From the NCBI RefSeq assembly GCF_000971195.1, contig NZ_BBLZ01000001.1:248001-312000 (forward strand): a stretch of DNA of 64,000 nt, written 5' to 3'. The stretch's first letter is position 1. Every line of letters starts with the position of its first letter. Both the position numbers and the translations under genes were made by a program. This stretch comes from Demequina soli (GTDB lineage: Bacteria > Actinomycetota > Actinomycetes > Actinomycetales > Demequinaceae). The notes below the pieces were generated by a model that was given only the letters and a program-made list of their open reading frames with translations, ran no database searches and was not told the DNA's origin. Shown here piece after piece: positions 7,262 to 14,850 of this stretch.

Positions 7262-8884
7262 TCAGGCGGTCGCCGCGGCGCCGTCGGTCTCGGGGTGCGC
7301 ACGCTCGTGGTCGCGCGGCAGGGCGAGCGTCGCCGCGAGTCCGAGGAGGATGACGCCCGCGGCCACGCCCGTGGTGACCTTGGACGCGTCGACCATCGCC
7401 TGGGCGGCCGCGTCGCCCGCCGCGCTCGTGGCCGCCTCCGCCTGGAGCGCGGGGATCGCGGCGCCGGCGGACTGCCGCACGGCCTCGGAGACCTGGGTCG
7501 CCTGCGACGCCGACGCGCCGGCGTCGGCCACGCGCGTCTCGGTCGCGTGCCCGAGCGACACCATCAGCAGCGTGCCGAGGATCGCGACGCCGAGCGACGA
7601 TCCGAGCTGACGGACGGTGCTCTGCAGCCCCGAGGCCTGGCCGGACTCCGCGACGGGAACGTCGGCGAGGATCACGCTGGTGAGCTGGGCGGTGGCCATG
7701 CCGACGCCCACGCCGTAGAGGAACAGCCACACCGCGACGACGACGCCGGACACGTCGAGCGAGAGCGTGACGGCGAGGCCGGCGACCGCGATCGCCTCGA
7801 GCGCCAGCCCGGTGCGGACCACCGCGCGGGCACCCATGCGGCGCGTCAGCTGCGGGGTCGCGCCGGACACGAGGAACGTGCCGACCGCGAGGAACAGCAC
7901 GAGCCAGCCCGTGCCGAGCGGGGTGTATCCGAGCGCGTTCTGCAGGAGCAGCGGCAGCGTGAAGAGCAGGCCGAACTCGCCGAGCGCGACCACCAGCGCG
8001 GCGATGGATCCGTACCGGAACGAGCGGATGGCGAACAGGCCGAGGTCGACCAGGACCACGCCGCCGCGGCGGCGCCGCACCAGCTGGTCGCGCACGAACA
8101 GCGCCATGACGACCAGGCCGACGGCGATGACGACCGGCACGGGCGAGAGGCTGCCGTCGTCCTGGAGCCACCAGCCGTAGCGGCCGCCCTCGATGAGGCC
8201 GAACACGATCGCGCCCATGCCGAGCGCGGACATGACCGCGCCGCGGATGTCCAGGCCGCCCGTGGCGGTGTCGTCCCTGGTCTCCGGCACGGCCCAGACG
8301 ACAAGGGCGAGCACGGCGAGGCCGACGGGCACGTTGAGCCAGAAGGCCCAGCGCCAGCTGACGTCGGTGGTGAGCCAGCCGCCCACGAGCGGGCCGACGG
8401 CGGCCATGCCGCCGATCGTCGAGCCCCACACGGCGAAGGCGATCGCCCGCTCGCGCCCGCCGAAGACGGCGTTCACGGTCGACAGCGTCGCGGGCATGAT
8501 GAGCGCCGCGCCGATGCCCTGGAGCGTGCGCGCGGCGATGAGCGCGCCGCCGTCGCCGACGGAGCCCGCGACCACGGAGGCGGCGATGAAGACCACCATG
8601 CCGACGAGCAGGAGGCGGCGCCTGCCCCACAGGTCGCCGATCCGGCCGGCGGTGAGGAGGAGCGCCGCGAACATGAGCGAGTAGACGGCGTTCATCCACT
8701 CGGCCTGGGTCGCGCTGAGGCCCAGCTCGCGGATGACCTCGGGCAGGGCGACGTTGACGATCGTCGCGTCCATGATGATGAGCGACACGGCCAGCGCGAC
8801 GGCCGCCAGGGCCCACCAGCGGCGCGGGCTCGCGGCGGTCCCGGCGGGCGTCGGGGCGCCCGCGGTAGAGTTGTCGACAGACAT
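7262..8884 (-). CDS. MFS drug exporter, DHA2 (EmrB/QacA) family
   Basis: A 540-residue major facilitator with about 14 predicted membrane helices, typical of proton-coupled drug exporters of the 14-TMS DHA2 family. It starts with a short polar tail and IIMDATIVNVALPEV in helix 1 (motif D1-like), then GRIGDLWGRRRLLL (motif A) and the VGPLVGGWL region (motif C). The long loop around residues 440-500 is Ala-rich. ATG 8884 has no ribosome site but TAAGAT lies exactly 6 bases upstream, suggesting a leaderless transcript. That -10 box overlaps the palindrome at 8893-8916, so the divergent TetR gene is the likely repressor. Confidence 0.9.
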   Translation of the reverse strand: MSVDNSTAGAPTPAGTAASPRRWWALAAVALAVSLIIMDATIVNVALPEVIRELGLSATQAEWMNAVYSLMFAALLLTAGRIGDLWGRRRLLLVGMVVFIAASVVAGSVGDGGALIAARTLQGIGAALIMPATLSTVNAVFGGRERAIAFAVWGSTIGGMAAVGPLVGGWLTTDVSWRWAFWLNVPVGLAVLALVVWAVPETRDDTATGGLDIRGAVMSALGMGAIVFGLIEGGRYGWWLQDDGSLSPVPVVIAVGLVVMALFVRDQLVRRRRGGVVLVDLGLFAIRSFRYGSIAALVVALGEFGLLFTLPLLLQNALGYTPLGTGWLVLFLAVGTFLVSGATPQLTRRMGARAVVRTGLALEAIAVAGLAVTLSLDVSGVVVAVWLFLYGVGVGMATAQLTSVILADVPVAESGQASGLQSTVRQLGSSLGVAILGTLLMVSLGHATETRVADAGASASQATQVSEAVRQSAGAAIPALQAEAATSAAGDAAAQAMVDASKVTTGVAAGVILLGLAATLALPRDHERAHPETDGAAATA

Positions 8885-8892
8885 GTCGGCAT

Positions 8893-8916
8893 CTTATCGA
8901 CGCGCGCGTCGATAAG
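8893..8916. promoter_or_regulatory. TetR operator between MFS exporter and tetR
   Basis: A perfect 24-base palindrome with half-site CTTATCGACGCG. It begins 9 bases upstream of the MFS start and overlaps the TAAGAT -10 box of that gene (8891-8896), while lying 24 bases before the tetR start. One site could therefore block both promoters, the usual arrangement for a TetR-family repressor and its exporter. Confidence 0.75.
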
Positions 8917-8939
8917 CAACGCCCGCGAGAGGAGGGACG

Positions 8940-9524
8940 ATGCCCCGCATCGACGCCCCTACCGTCGCCGAGCACCACCGGCGGCGCCGGGCGGCCCTCA
9001 TGGCGGCCGGGCGCACGCTGCTCGCGGAGCACGGCGCCGAGGCCGTCACCCCCGCGGCCGTCGGCGCCGCGGCGGGCATCGCCCGCTCGAGCGTCTACCA
9101 GTACTTCCCGTCGAGCGGCGAGCTGCTCGCCGCGATCGTCGAGGACGCCTTCGCGTCGGCGGCCGAGCGTCTCACGGCTGCGATGGCCGGCGCGCGGACG
9201 CCTCGCGGGCGGCTCGACGCGTACCTGCGCGCGTCGTTCGCCCTCGCGACCGACTCGGAGCATCGCATGTTCGACGGCATCGACCCGGCGAGCCTGCCGC
9301 CCGCGACGCGCGCGCGCATCGCCGCGCTCCACCGCGAGCAGACGGCGCCGCTCGTGGACGCGGTCCGCGATGCCGGCATCCCGGAGCCGACGATCGCGGC
9401 GCAGCTCGTCTCCGGCCTGCTCGGCGCATCGTCCCGCGTGGTGGCCTCGGGGGCGGACCCCGAGGTCGCGCTCGCGCTTCTCATGCGCGCGGTGCGCAAA
9501 GGCGTGGTGCCGGACCCCGCCTGA
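8940..9524 (+). CDS. TetR/AcrR family repressor of the adjacent exporter
   Basis: A 194-residue regulator. The N-terminal helix-turn-helix reads TPAAVGAAAGIARSSVYQYF, the standard TetR DNA-binding region, at about residues 36-60; the rest is the helical ligand-binding domain. A GGAGGG ribosome site lies before ATG 8940. It is divergent from the DHA2 exporter with a perfect palindrome between them, so it probably represses both genes and responds to an exporter substrate. The effector cannot be read from sequence. Confidence 0.88.
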   Translation: MPRIDAPTVAEHHRRRRAALMAAGRTLLAEHGAEAVTPAAVGAAAGIARSSVYQYFPSSGELLAAIVEDAFASAAERLTAAMAGARTPRGRLDAYLRASFALATDSEHRMFDGIDPASLPPATRARIAALHREQTAPLVDAVRDAGIPEPTIAAQLVSGLLGASSRVVASGADPEVALALLMRAVRKGVVPDPA

Positions 9525-9532
9525 GCGTCGCG

Positions 9533-9586
9533 CGACCGGCGCGAGGCTCCGCCTCCCGGGACGACCGGGGCGGGGCCTCGCGGTCG
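9533..9586. terminator. Bidirectional terminator between tetR and dps
   Basis: GCGAGGCTCCGCC (9541-9553) pairs with GGCGGGGCCTCGC (9569-9581), and CGACCG/GGTCG extends the stem outside it. The two genes converge here. Confidence 0.65.
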
Positions 9587-9590
9587 GCGG

Positions 9591-10091
9591 CTATGCCGCG
9601 AAGGACCGCAGCATCCAGGCAGCCTGCTCGTGAGCGGCGAGGCGCGCGTTGAACAGGTCCGCGGTCGCGCCGTCGCCCGCCTCCTCGGCCACGTCGACGA
9701 GCGGGCGGACCAGCCGCGCGAGCGTCTCGTGGTCGCGCGCGAGATTCGCCACCATCGTCATGGCGTCGGTGGTGCGCTCGTTGTCCGTGATGGACGCGTG
9801 CGCGAGGAACTCGGCGAGCGAGCCGGGGGCACCCGAGCCAAGCGCCCGCATGCGCTCGGCGATCACGTCGGCGGCGGCCCACAGCTCCTGGTACTGCTCC
9901 TCGAACATCAGGTGCAGCGACCGGAAGTGCGGCCCGGTCACGTTCCAGTGGTAGCCGTGCGTCTTCACGTACAGCGTGAAGGTGTCCGAGAGCACCTGTG
10001 CGAGCCCGGCGTTGATGGCCTTGAGGTCGTCCGCCTTGATCCCGATCCTCGGGCTCGTCTCGGTGGTCTTCACGGGCGTCGTGGACGTCAT
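9591..10091 (-). CDS. dps: Dps family DNA-protection / ferritin-like protein
   Basis: A 166-residue protein of the Dps family. Such proteins form dodecamers, oxidise and store iron and shield DNA in starvation or oxidative stress. The ferroxidase signature KTHGYHWNVTGPHF, the following helix with FEEQYQELWAAADVIAERMRALG and the final HEQAAWMLRSF helix are all present. A short basic N-terminal tail (MTSTTPVKTTETSPR) may contact DNA. ATG 10091 follows a good GGAGGAG ribosome site. Confidence 0.92.
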   Translation of the reverse strand: MTSTTPVKTTETSPRIGIKADDLKAINAGLAQVLSDTFTLYVKTHGYHWNVTGPHFRSLHLMFEEQYQELWAAADVIAERMRALGSGAPGSLAEFLAHASITDNERTTDAMTMVANLARDHETLARLVRPLVDVAEEAGDGATADLFNARLAAHEQAAWMLRSFAA

Positions 10092-10244
10092 GTCTCCTCC
10101 TCGCATCGAGGTCCGCGGCGCCGCCGGATCGCGACGCCATCCTTGGGGGCAACCGGGCCGCCCGCCGCGCCATTCCCCCGCCGCGCGGTGCCCCCAGAAG
10201 AGGGGGGCACGGAATGCCGCCTTTGCCTGATACGTTCCCGGACC

Positions 10245-10754
10245 ATGGAGCACCTCAGCCTCGACCCCTCGCGTGATCCCGCAGCCGAGTCCTGCCCCGC
10301 CCCCGTCTTCTCGGACGCGCCCGGCGACGACGAGCTCGCCCTGTCCCTGGCACGTACCAGGCGTGTCGCGATCGTCGGCGCCTCCCCCAACCCCATGCGC
10401 ACCAGCTACCAGATCGCGGTCTGGCTGATGGAGCACACCCCCTACGAGCTCTACCTGGTGAACCCCGCGGCCGGCGGCGAGGAGATCCGCGGCCACGGCT
10501 TCTACTCCTCGCTCGACGAGATCCCGGTGGAGATCGACCTCGTCGACGTGTTCCGCCGCGCGGAGTTCACGCCCACCATCGCGGCCGAGGCGCGCGACAT
10601 CCACGCGAAGGCCCTGTGGTTGCAGCTGGGGATCTCGCACGCGGACGCGATGGGCATCGCGCGCTCAGCCGGCATGGTCGCCGTGCAGAACCGGTGCATC
10701 AAGGTCGAGTACAAGCGCCTCGAGGACCGCATCGCGTCCTTCCGCGCGCTCTGA
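10245..10754 (+). CDS. CoA-binding domain protein (YccU-like)
   Basis: A 169-residue protein with a Rossmann-type CoA-binding fold: VAIVGASPNPMRTSY nucleotide-binding loop near residue 45, then ELYLVNPAAGGEEIRG, the IDLVDVFRRAE strand and ALWLQLGISHADAM. The signature matches small succinyl-CoA-synthetase-alpha-like proteins of the YccU family, whose role is not settled. The ATG at 10245 has no ribosome site; TACGTT lies 8 bases upstream, so the transcript could be leaderless. It is followed by the Eis-like gene with a single decamer copy between them. Confidence 0.8.
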   Translation: MEHLSLDPSRDPAAESCPAPVFSDAPGDDELALSLARTRRVAIVGASPNPMRTSYQIAVWLMEHTPYELYLVNPAAGGEEIRGHGFYSSLDEIPVEIDLVDVFRRAEFTPTIAAEARDIHAKALWLQLGISHADAMGIARSAGMVAVQNRCIKVEYKRLEDRIASFRAL

Positions 10755-10815
10755 CGCCCGCGACGCGCCGGGCCGCCGCCGGGACGCGCATCGTCCCGGG
10801 TGCCACGATGGCGAT

Positions 10816-12084
10816 ATGTCCGTCACGCCCGGGTATCGCCTGATCTCGCTCCCCCACGACCGCGCCGAGGAGATGCTCGACGTCAACACGTGGGCGTTCA
10901 CGGGCGAGATCCGTGCCGAGGACGCCGCCGCATTCGTCGCGGAGATCCCGTTCCCGCGGGTCCGCGCGATGGAGATCGAGGACGCGGCGCACGGCCGGGT
11001 CGGCTCGGTCGCCGGCGTCGCCGCCGCGTACACGTACCGGATGCGCGTGCCGGGCGGCGCGCACGTGCCGGTCGCGGGCCTCACCTGGGTGGGGGTCCAT
11101 CCGGGCCACCGCCGCCGCGGCCTGCTGCGCGCGATGATGGCCGACCACCTCTCGGACGCGCGCGCCCGCGGCGAGGTCGCGTCCGCCCTGTACGCCGCCG
11201 AGACGGAGATCTACCAGCGCTTCGGCTACGGCCTCGCGGCGCGCCAGCTCGACGTACGCCTGCCGCGCGGCGCGGGGCTGCGCGACGTGCCCGGCTCGGA
11301 CGCGCTCCGGGTGCGGCTCGAGGACGCGAGCCTCGAGCACCACGGCGAGGCCGTGGCCCGGATCCAGGGTCGCCTCGAGCGGCCCGGCACGCCCACGCTG
11401 GACGATGCGGCGGCCCTGCGGTCCCGCTTCTCCGACCCGCTCGCGCACCGGAGGGACAGCGAGCGGATGCGAATCCTGCTGGTCGAGGACGCGCGCGGGG
11501 TGCCCGTCGCGTACGCCTTCTTCCGGCGTCACGGCAGCTGGGACGCGGACGGGCTGCCGGACGGCAAGGTCCACACGTGGTCGTTCGGAGCGGAGACCCC
11601 CGCGGCGGCCCACCGCCTGTGGTCGGTCCTCGCGGACCTCGACCTCACGGGGGTGGTCGAGGCCGCGCCGCTCGCCGCCGACGACCCGCTGCTGTGGATG
11701 CTCAAGGACCCGCGCTCGGTGCGGCCGCGGCTGCGCGACAACATCTGGCTGCGCATCGTCGACGTGCCCGCCGCGCTCACGGCGCGCGAGTACCTGTGCC
11801 CCGTCGACGCCGTCATCCAGGTCGACGACCCGCTGTTCCGGGACAACACCGGTCCATGGCGCGTGACCTCACGCGACGGCGAGGGGCACGTCGAGGCCGC
11901 GCCCGGCGAGGAGCCCGACGTGGTCATCGGGATCCAGGAGCTGTCCGCGAGCTACCTGGGCGGCGTCAGCCTCCAGGCGCTCGCCTCCGCGGGGCTGGTC
12001 GAGGAGCGCACCGAGGGCGCGCTGCACGCGCTCGCGGCGGCGTTCGAGTCGACCCAGGCCCCGGTGTGCAACCTGTTCTTCTGA
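10816..12084 (+). CDS. GNAT acetyltransferase, Eis family
   Basis: A 422-residue protein with the Eis layout: N-terminal GNAT domain with acetyl-CoA loop VGVHPGHRRRGLLRAMM, a second degenerate GNAT domain, and a C-terminal sterol-carrier-like domain. It ends Asn-Leu-Phe-Phe; in characterised Eis enzymes the terminal carboxylate of a Phe acts as the general base, and that end is preserved. The family acetylates amines on aminoglycosides or peptides; the true substrate here is unknown. CACGAT sits exactly 6 bases before ATG 10816, consistent with a leaderless transcript. A decamer copy at 11400-11409 is read as Asp-Asp-Ala. Confidence 0.85.
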   Translation: MSVTPGYRLISLPHDRAEEMLDVNTWAFTGEIRAEDAAAFVAEIPFPRVRAMEIEDAAHGRVGSVAGVAAAYTYRMRVPGGAHVPVAGLTWVGVHPGHRRRGLLRAMMADHLSDARARGEVASALYAAETEIYQRFGYGLAARQLDVRLPRGAGLRDVPGSDALRVRLEDASLEHHGEAVARIQGRLERPGTPTLDDAAALRSRFSDPLAHRRDSERMRILLVEDARGVPVAYAFFRRHGSWDADGLPDGKVHTWSFGAETPAAAHRLWSVLADLDLTGVVEAAPLAADDPLLWMLKDPRSVRPRLRDNIWLRIVDVPAALTAREYLCPVDAVIQVDDPLFRDNTGPWRVTSRDGEGHVEAAPGEEPDVVIGIQELSASYLGGVSLQALASAGLVEERTEGALHALAAAFESTQAPVCNLFF

Positions 12085-12140
12085 TTGGCAATGACGGATG
12101 TGACGCGAGTGAGCTCGCGTCACATCTGTCATTGCGAATC
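12083..12140. repeat. REP-like inverted element, copy A (terminator-like)
   Basis: GCAATGAC(G)GATGTGACGCGAG (12088-12109) pairs with 12114-12135 across a 4-base loop, giving a 22-bp stem with one G-T wobble. The right arm holds CACATCTGTCATTGC followed by GAATCGTC. The same arms recur in copies B and C. It lies between convergent genes (acetyltransferase and rpiB), so this copy may also terminate transcription. Confidence 0.75.
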
Positions 12141-12151
12141 GTCGCCGAGGG

Positions 12152-12604
12152 TCAGCGGCGCGCCTCGTAGTCCGTCATGAGGTCGATGCGGCGCTGGTGA
12201 CGCTCGTCGCCCGAGAACGGCTCCGCCAGGAACGCGTCCGCGATCGCGGTGGCGTCCTCGAGCGAGTGCATGCGGGCGCCGATCGAGCCGACCTGCGCGT
12301 CGTTGTGCTGGCGCGCGAGCCTGGCGGTCTCCACCGACCAGATGAGCGCGGCACGGATGCCGGGGACGCGGTTCGCGGCGAGCTGCTCGCCGTTGCCCGA
12401 GCCGCCGATGACGATGCCGAGGTCGGCGCCGTCGCTCGCGGCCACGGCCTCGGCTGCGGCGATGCACATCGGCGGGTAGTCGTCGAGCGCGTCGTACTCG
12501 AAGGCTCCGTGGTCGACGACGTCGTGGCCGGCATCGCCGAGGTGGGCGATGAGGTGCTGCTTGAGCTCGTAGCCCGCGTGGTCCGCGGCGATGTGGATGC
12601 GCAT
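12152..12604 (-). CDS. rpiB: Ribose-5-phosphate isomerase B
   Basis: A 150-residue RpiB that interconverts ribose 5-phosphate and ribulose 5-phosphate in the pentose phosphate pathway. Recognisable are IAADHAGYELK at the N-terminus, DYPP, and the anion loop GGSGNGEQLAANRVPGIRAAL. The Cys used as base in the E. coli-type enzyme is replaced by Ser-Gly-Asn-Gly-Glu; mycobacterial RpiB has the same change and uses the Glu. ATG 12604 has CAGAAT exactly 6 bases upstream and no ribosome site, so a leaderless message is likely. Confidence 0.94.
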   Translation of the reverse strand: MRIHIAADHAGYELKQHLIAHLGDAGHDVVDHGAFEYDALDDYPPMCIAAAEAVAASDGADLGIVIGGSGNGEQLAANRVPGIRAALIWSVETARLARQHNDAQVGSIGARMHSLEDATAIADAFLAEPFSGDERHQRRIDLMTDYEARR

Positions 12605-12638
12605 GGCCCCATTCTGCCAGCGCGCACCAGGTCGACTG

Positions 12639-12729
12639 CCAATGACAGATGTGACGGACGATGCGGGCGGGACGGATGTGGCTCAGCTCGCGGGAGGCCC
12701 CGAGTCACACCCGTCACATCTGTCATTGG
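12639..12729. repeat. REP-like inverted element, copy B
   Basis: CCAATGACAGATGTGACGG (12639-12657) is the exact reverse complement of 12711-12729. The 53-base interior holds a decamer GGACGATGCG (12656-12665) and a second, imperfect inverted pair, GACGGATGTG (12671-12680) with CACACCCGTC (12706-12715). It lies between divergent genes rpiB and the M13 peptidase, so it is not needed as a terminator. Confidence 0.8.
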
Positions 12730-12781
12730 GAACCGCCACTCGCCGTGAGCGAAACCGCTGCTCGCCGCGCATCCGCCCCCG

Positions 12782-12787
12782 TAGGGT
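12782..12787 (+). promoter_or_regulatory. Leaderless -10 box of the M13 peptidase
   Basis: TAGGGT followed by GAGGGAC and then ATG: 7 bases separate the hexamer from the start codon. The orn gene at 60629 has almost the same string, TAGGGTGAGGGGC then ATG. Confidence 0.55.
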
Positions 12788-12794
12788 GAGGGAC

Positions 12795-14732
12795 ATGACG
12801 CTCCACTCCGGCATCGACACGTCCGAGTTCTCCCCCACCGTCCGCGCGCAGGACGACTTCTTCCGCTACGTCTCCGGGCCGTGGGAGGAGTCCCACGTCA
12901 TCCCGGGCGACCGCTCCGCCGACGGCTCGTTCTACACGCTTCGCGACGAGGCCGAGAAGCAGGTGCGGGTCATCATCGAGGAGGCGCCGCGCGAGAGCCA
13001 GATCGGCGCGCTGTACGCGTCCTTCATGGACGTCGAGAAGGCCAACGGCCTCGGCGTGGGCCCCCTCGAGCCCGACCTCGCGAGGATCGAGGCCGCCGCC
13101 ACCCACGAGGACCTCGCCCGCGTGATGGGCGAGCTCCAGCGCGACGGCGTGTCCGGCACGGTCGGCTACTACGTCTTCGCGGACCGCCTCGACCCCGACC
13201 GCAACGTGGTCTACCTGGGCCAGTCCGGCATCGGCCTGCCCGACGAGGCCTACTACCGCGACGACGCCCACGCGGAGACGCGGGAGAAGTACGTCGCGCA
13301 CGTCGACCGCATGGCGGGCCTCACGGGCCTCGCGTTCGACTCGTCGACCGTGGTGGGCCTCGAGACCGCGATCGCGCGCGAGCACTGGGACGTGGTGAAG
13401 ACCCGCGAGGCGGAGCTCACGCACAACCCCACCACCCTCGCGGGCCTCGCCGCCGACGCGCCCGGCTTCGAGTGGGACGCATGGGCGACCGCGATCCGCC
13501 TGCCGGAGGCCGCGTACGAGCTGCTCGTGGTCGGCGAGCCGAGCTACTTCACCGCGTTCGCGAAGATCTGGGCCGAGACGGACGTCGAGACCTGGAAGGC
13601 GTACCTGCGCTGGCGCGTGCTCAACTCCCGCGCGGCCTACCTCACGGAGGAGCTGTCGAAGGCGAACTTCGACTTCTACGGCACGGTGCTGAGCGGCGCG
13701 ACCGAGCAGCGCGAGCGCTGGAAGCGGGCCGTGGGCCTGGTCGAGGGCGTCGCGGGCGAGCTCGTGGGCCAGGAGTACGTGGCCCGCCACTTCCCGCCCG
13801 CCTACAAGGAGCAGATGGACGCGCTGGTCGTGAACCTCATCGAGGCGTACCGCGTCTCGATCGAGTCGCTTGAGTGGATGACGCCCGAGACCCGCGAGAA
13901 GGCGCTCGAGAAGCTCCGCCAGTTCACGCCGAAGATCGGCTACCCCGAGAAGTGGCGCGACTACGCCGGGCTGTCGGTGGACCCGGACGACCTGGTGGGC
14001 AACATCCGCTCCGCGAGCGCGTTCGAGGAGGACTGGGAGTGGGCGAAGATCGGCACGCCGGTCGACCGCTCCGAGTGGCTCATGACGCCGCAGACGGTCA
14101 ACGCGTACTACCTGCCGGTCGCCAACGAGATCGTGTTCCCGGCGGCCATCCTGCAGCCCCCGTTCTTCCACCCGGAGGCCGATGCGGCGGTCAACTACGG
14201 TGGCATCGGGTCGGTCATCGGGCACGAGATCGGGCACGGCTTCGACGACCAGGGCTCGAAGTACTCGGGCACCGGCGCGCTCGAGGACTGGTGGACCGAG
14301 GCGGACCGCGAGGCCTTCATGGAGCGCGCCAAGCGCCTCATCGCGCAGTACGACGGCTACTCCCCCGCCCAGCTCGACGGGTCGCACCACGTCAACGGCG
14401 CACTCACGGTCGGCGAGAACATCGGCGACCTCGCGGGCGTCGAGATCGCCCTCAAGGCGTACGAGATCGCGCTCGGCCACCCCATCGAGGAGGCGCCCGA
14501 GCTCGACGGGCACACCGCGCTGCAGCGCTTCTTCATCGGCTACGCGCTCACCGAGCGCATGAAGGTGCGCTCGGAGGCGCTCGTCACGCGCCTCGCCACC
14601 GACCCGCACTCGCCGAGCGAGTTCCGCGTCAACGGCATCGTGCGCAACATCGACGCCTGGTACGAGGCGTTCGGCGTGGCCGAGGGCGACGCGCTGTGGC
14701 TCGACCCCGAGGAGCGCGTCGCCATCTGGTGA
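12795..14732 (+). CDS. M13 family metallopeptidase (neprilysin/PepO-like)
   Basis: A 645-residue zinc endopeptidase of the M13 family without signal peptide, so probably cytoplasmic like bacterial PepO. An N-terminal helical domain (DDFFRYVSGPW onwards) precedes the catalytic one. The zinc site is HEIGH with H477 and H481 as ligands and E478 as base; the third ligand is E541 in GENIGDLAG. The substrate-binding VNAYY motif (residues 434-438, before the HEXXH) and the conserved C-terminal RVNGIVRNIDAWYEAF are intact. The NPATH length of about 650 is normal. It probably degrades small peptides. Confidence 0.93.
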   Translation: MTLHSGIDTSEFSPTVRAQDDFFRYVSGPWEESHVIPGDRSADGSFYTLRDEAEKQVRVIIEEAPRESQIGALYASFMDVEKANGLGVGPLEPDLARIEAAATHEDLARVMGELQRDGVSGTVGYYVFADRLDPDRNVVYLGQSGIGLPDEAYYRDDAHAETREKYVAHVDRMAGLTGLAFDSSTVVGLETAIAREHWDVVKTREAELTHNPTTLAGLAADAPGFEWDAWATAIRLPEAAYELLVVGEPSYFTAFAKIWAETDVETWKAYLRWRVLNSRAAYLTEELSKANFDFYGTVLSGATEQRERWKRAVGLVEGVAGELVGQEYVARHFPPAYKEQMDALVVNLIEAYRVSIESLEWMTPETREKALEKLRQFTPKIGYPEKWRDYAGLSVDPDDLVGNIRSASAFEEDWEWAKIGTPVDRSEWLMTPQTVNAYYLPVANEIVFPAAILQPPFFHPEADAAVNYGGIGSVIGHEIGHGFDDQGSKYSGTGALEDWWTEADREAFMERAKRLIAQYDGYSPAQLDGSHHVNGALTVGENIGDLAGVEIALKAYEIALGHPIEEAPELDGHTALQRFFIGYALTERMKVRSEALVTRLATDPHSPSEFRVNGIVRNIDAWYEAFGVAEGDALWLDPEERVAIW

Positions 14733-14738
14733 CGATGC

Positions 14739-14786
14739 GGCGAGCGGCCGTCCGTGCGCAACCGGCGCACAGGCGGCCGCTCGCCT
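14739..14786. terminator. Bidirectional terminator after the M13 peptidase
   Basis: GGCGAGCGGCC (14739-14749) pairs perfectly with GGCCGCTCGCC (14776-14786). It lies between convergent genes. GACGATGCG overlaps its left edge at 14731-14739. Confidence 0.65.
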
Positions 14787-14850
14787 CTGCACACCAGGCA
14801 CGATGCGCGGGCCGGGGCGTCTCGTACGGCGGTTGGGTGCGGGGGCCGGG

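Noticed and set aside
12083-12140. Copy A of the inverted element as just an ordinary terminator.
   Set aside because: It may terminate, but the same arms recur between divergent genes at two other sites, so terminator alone does not explain the family.
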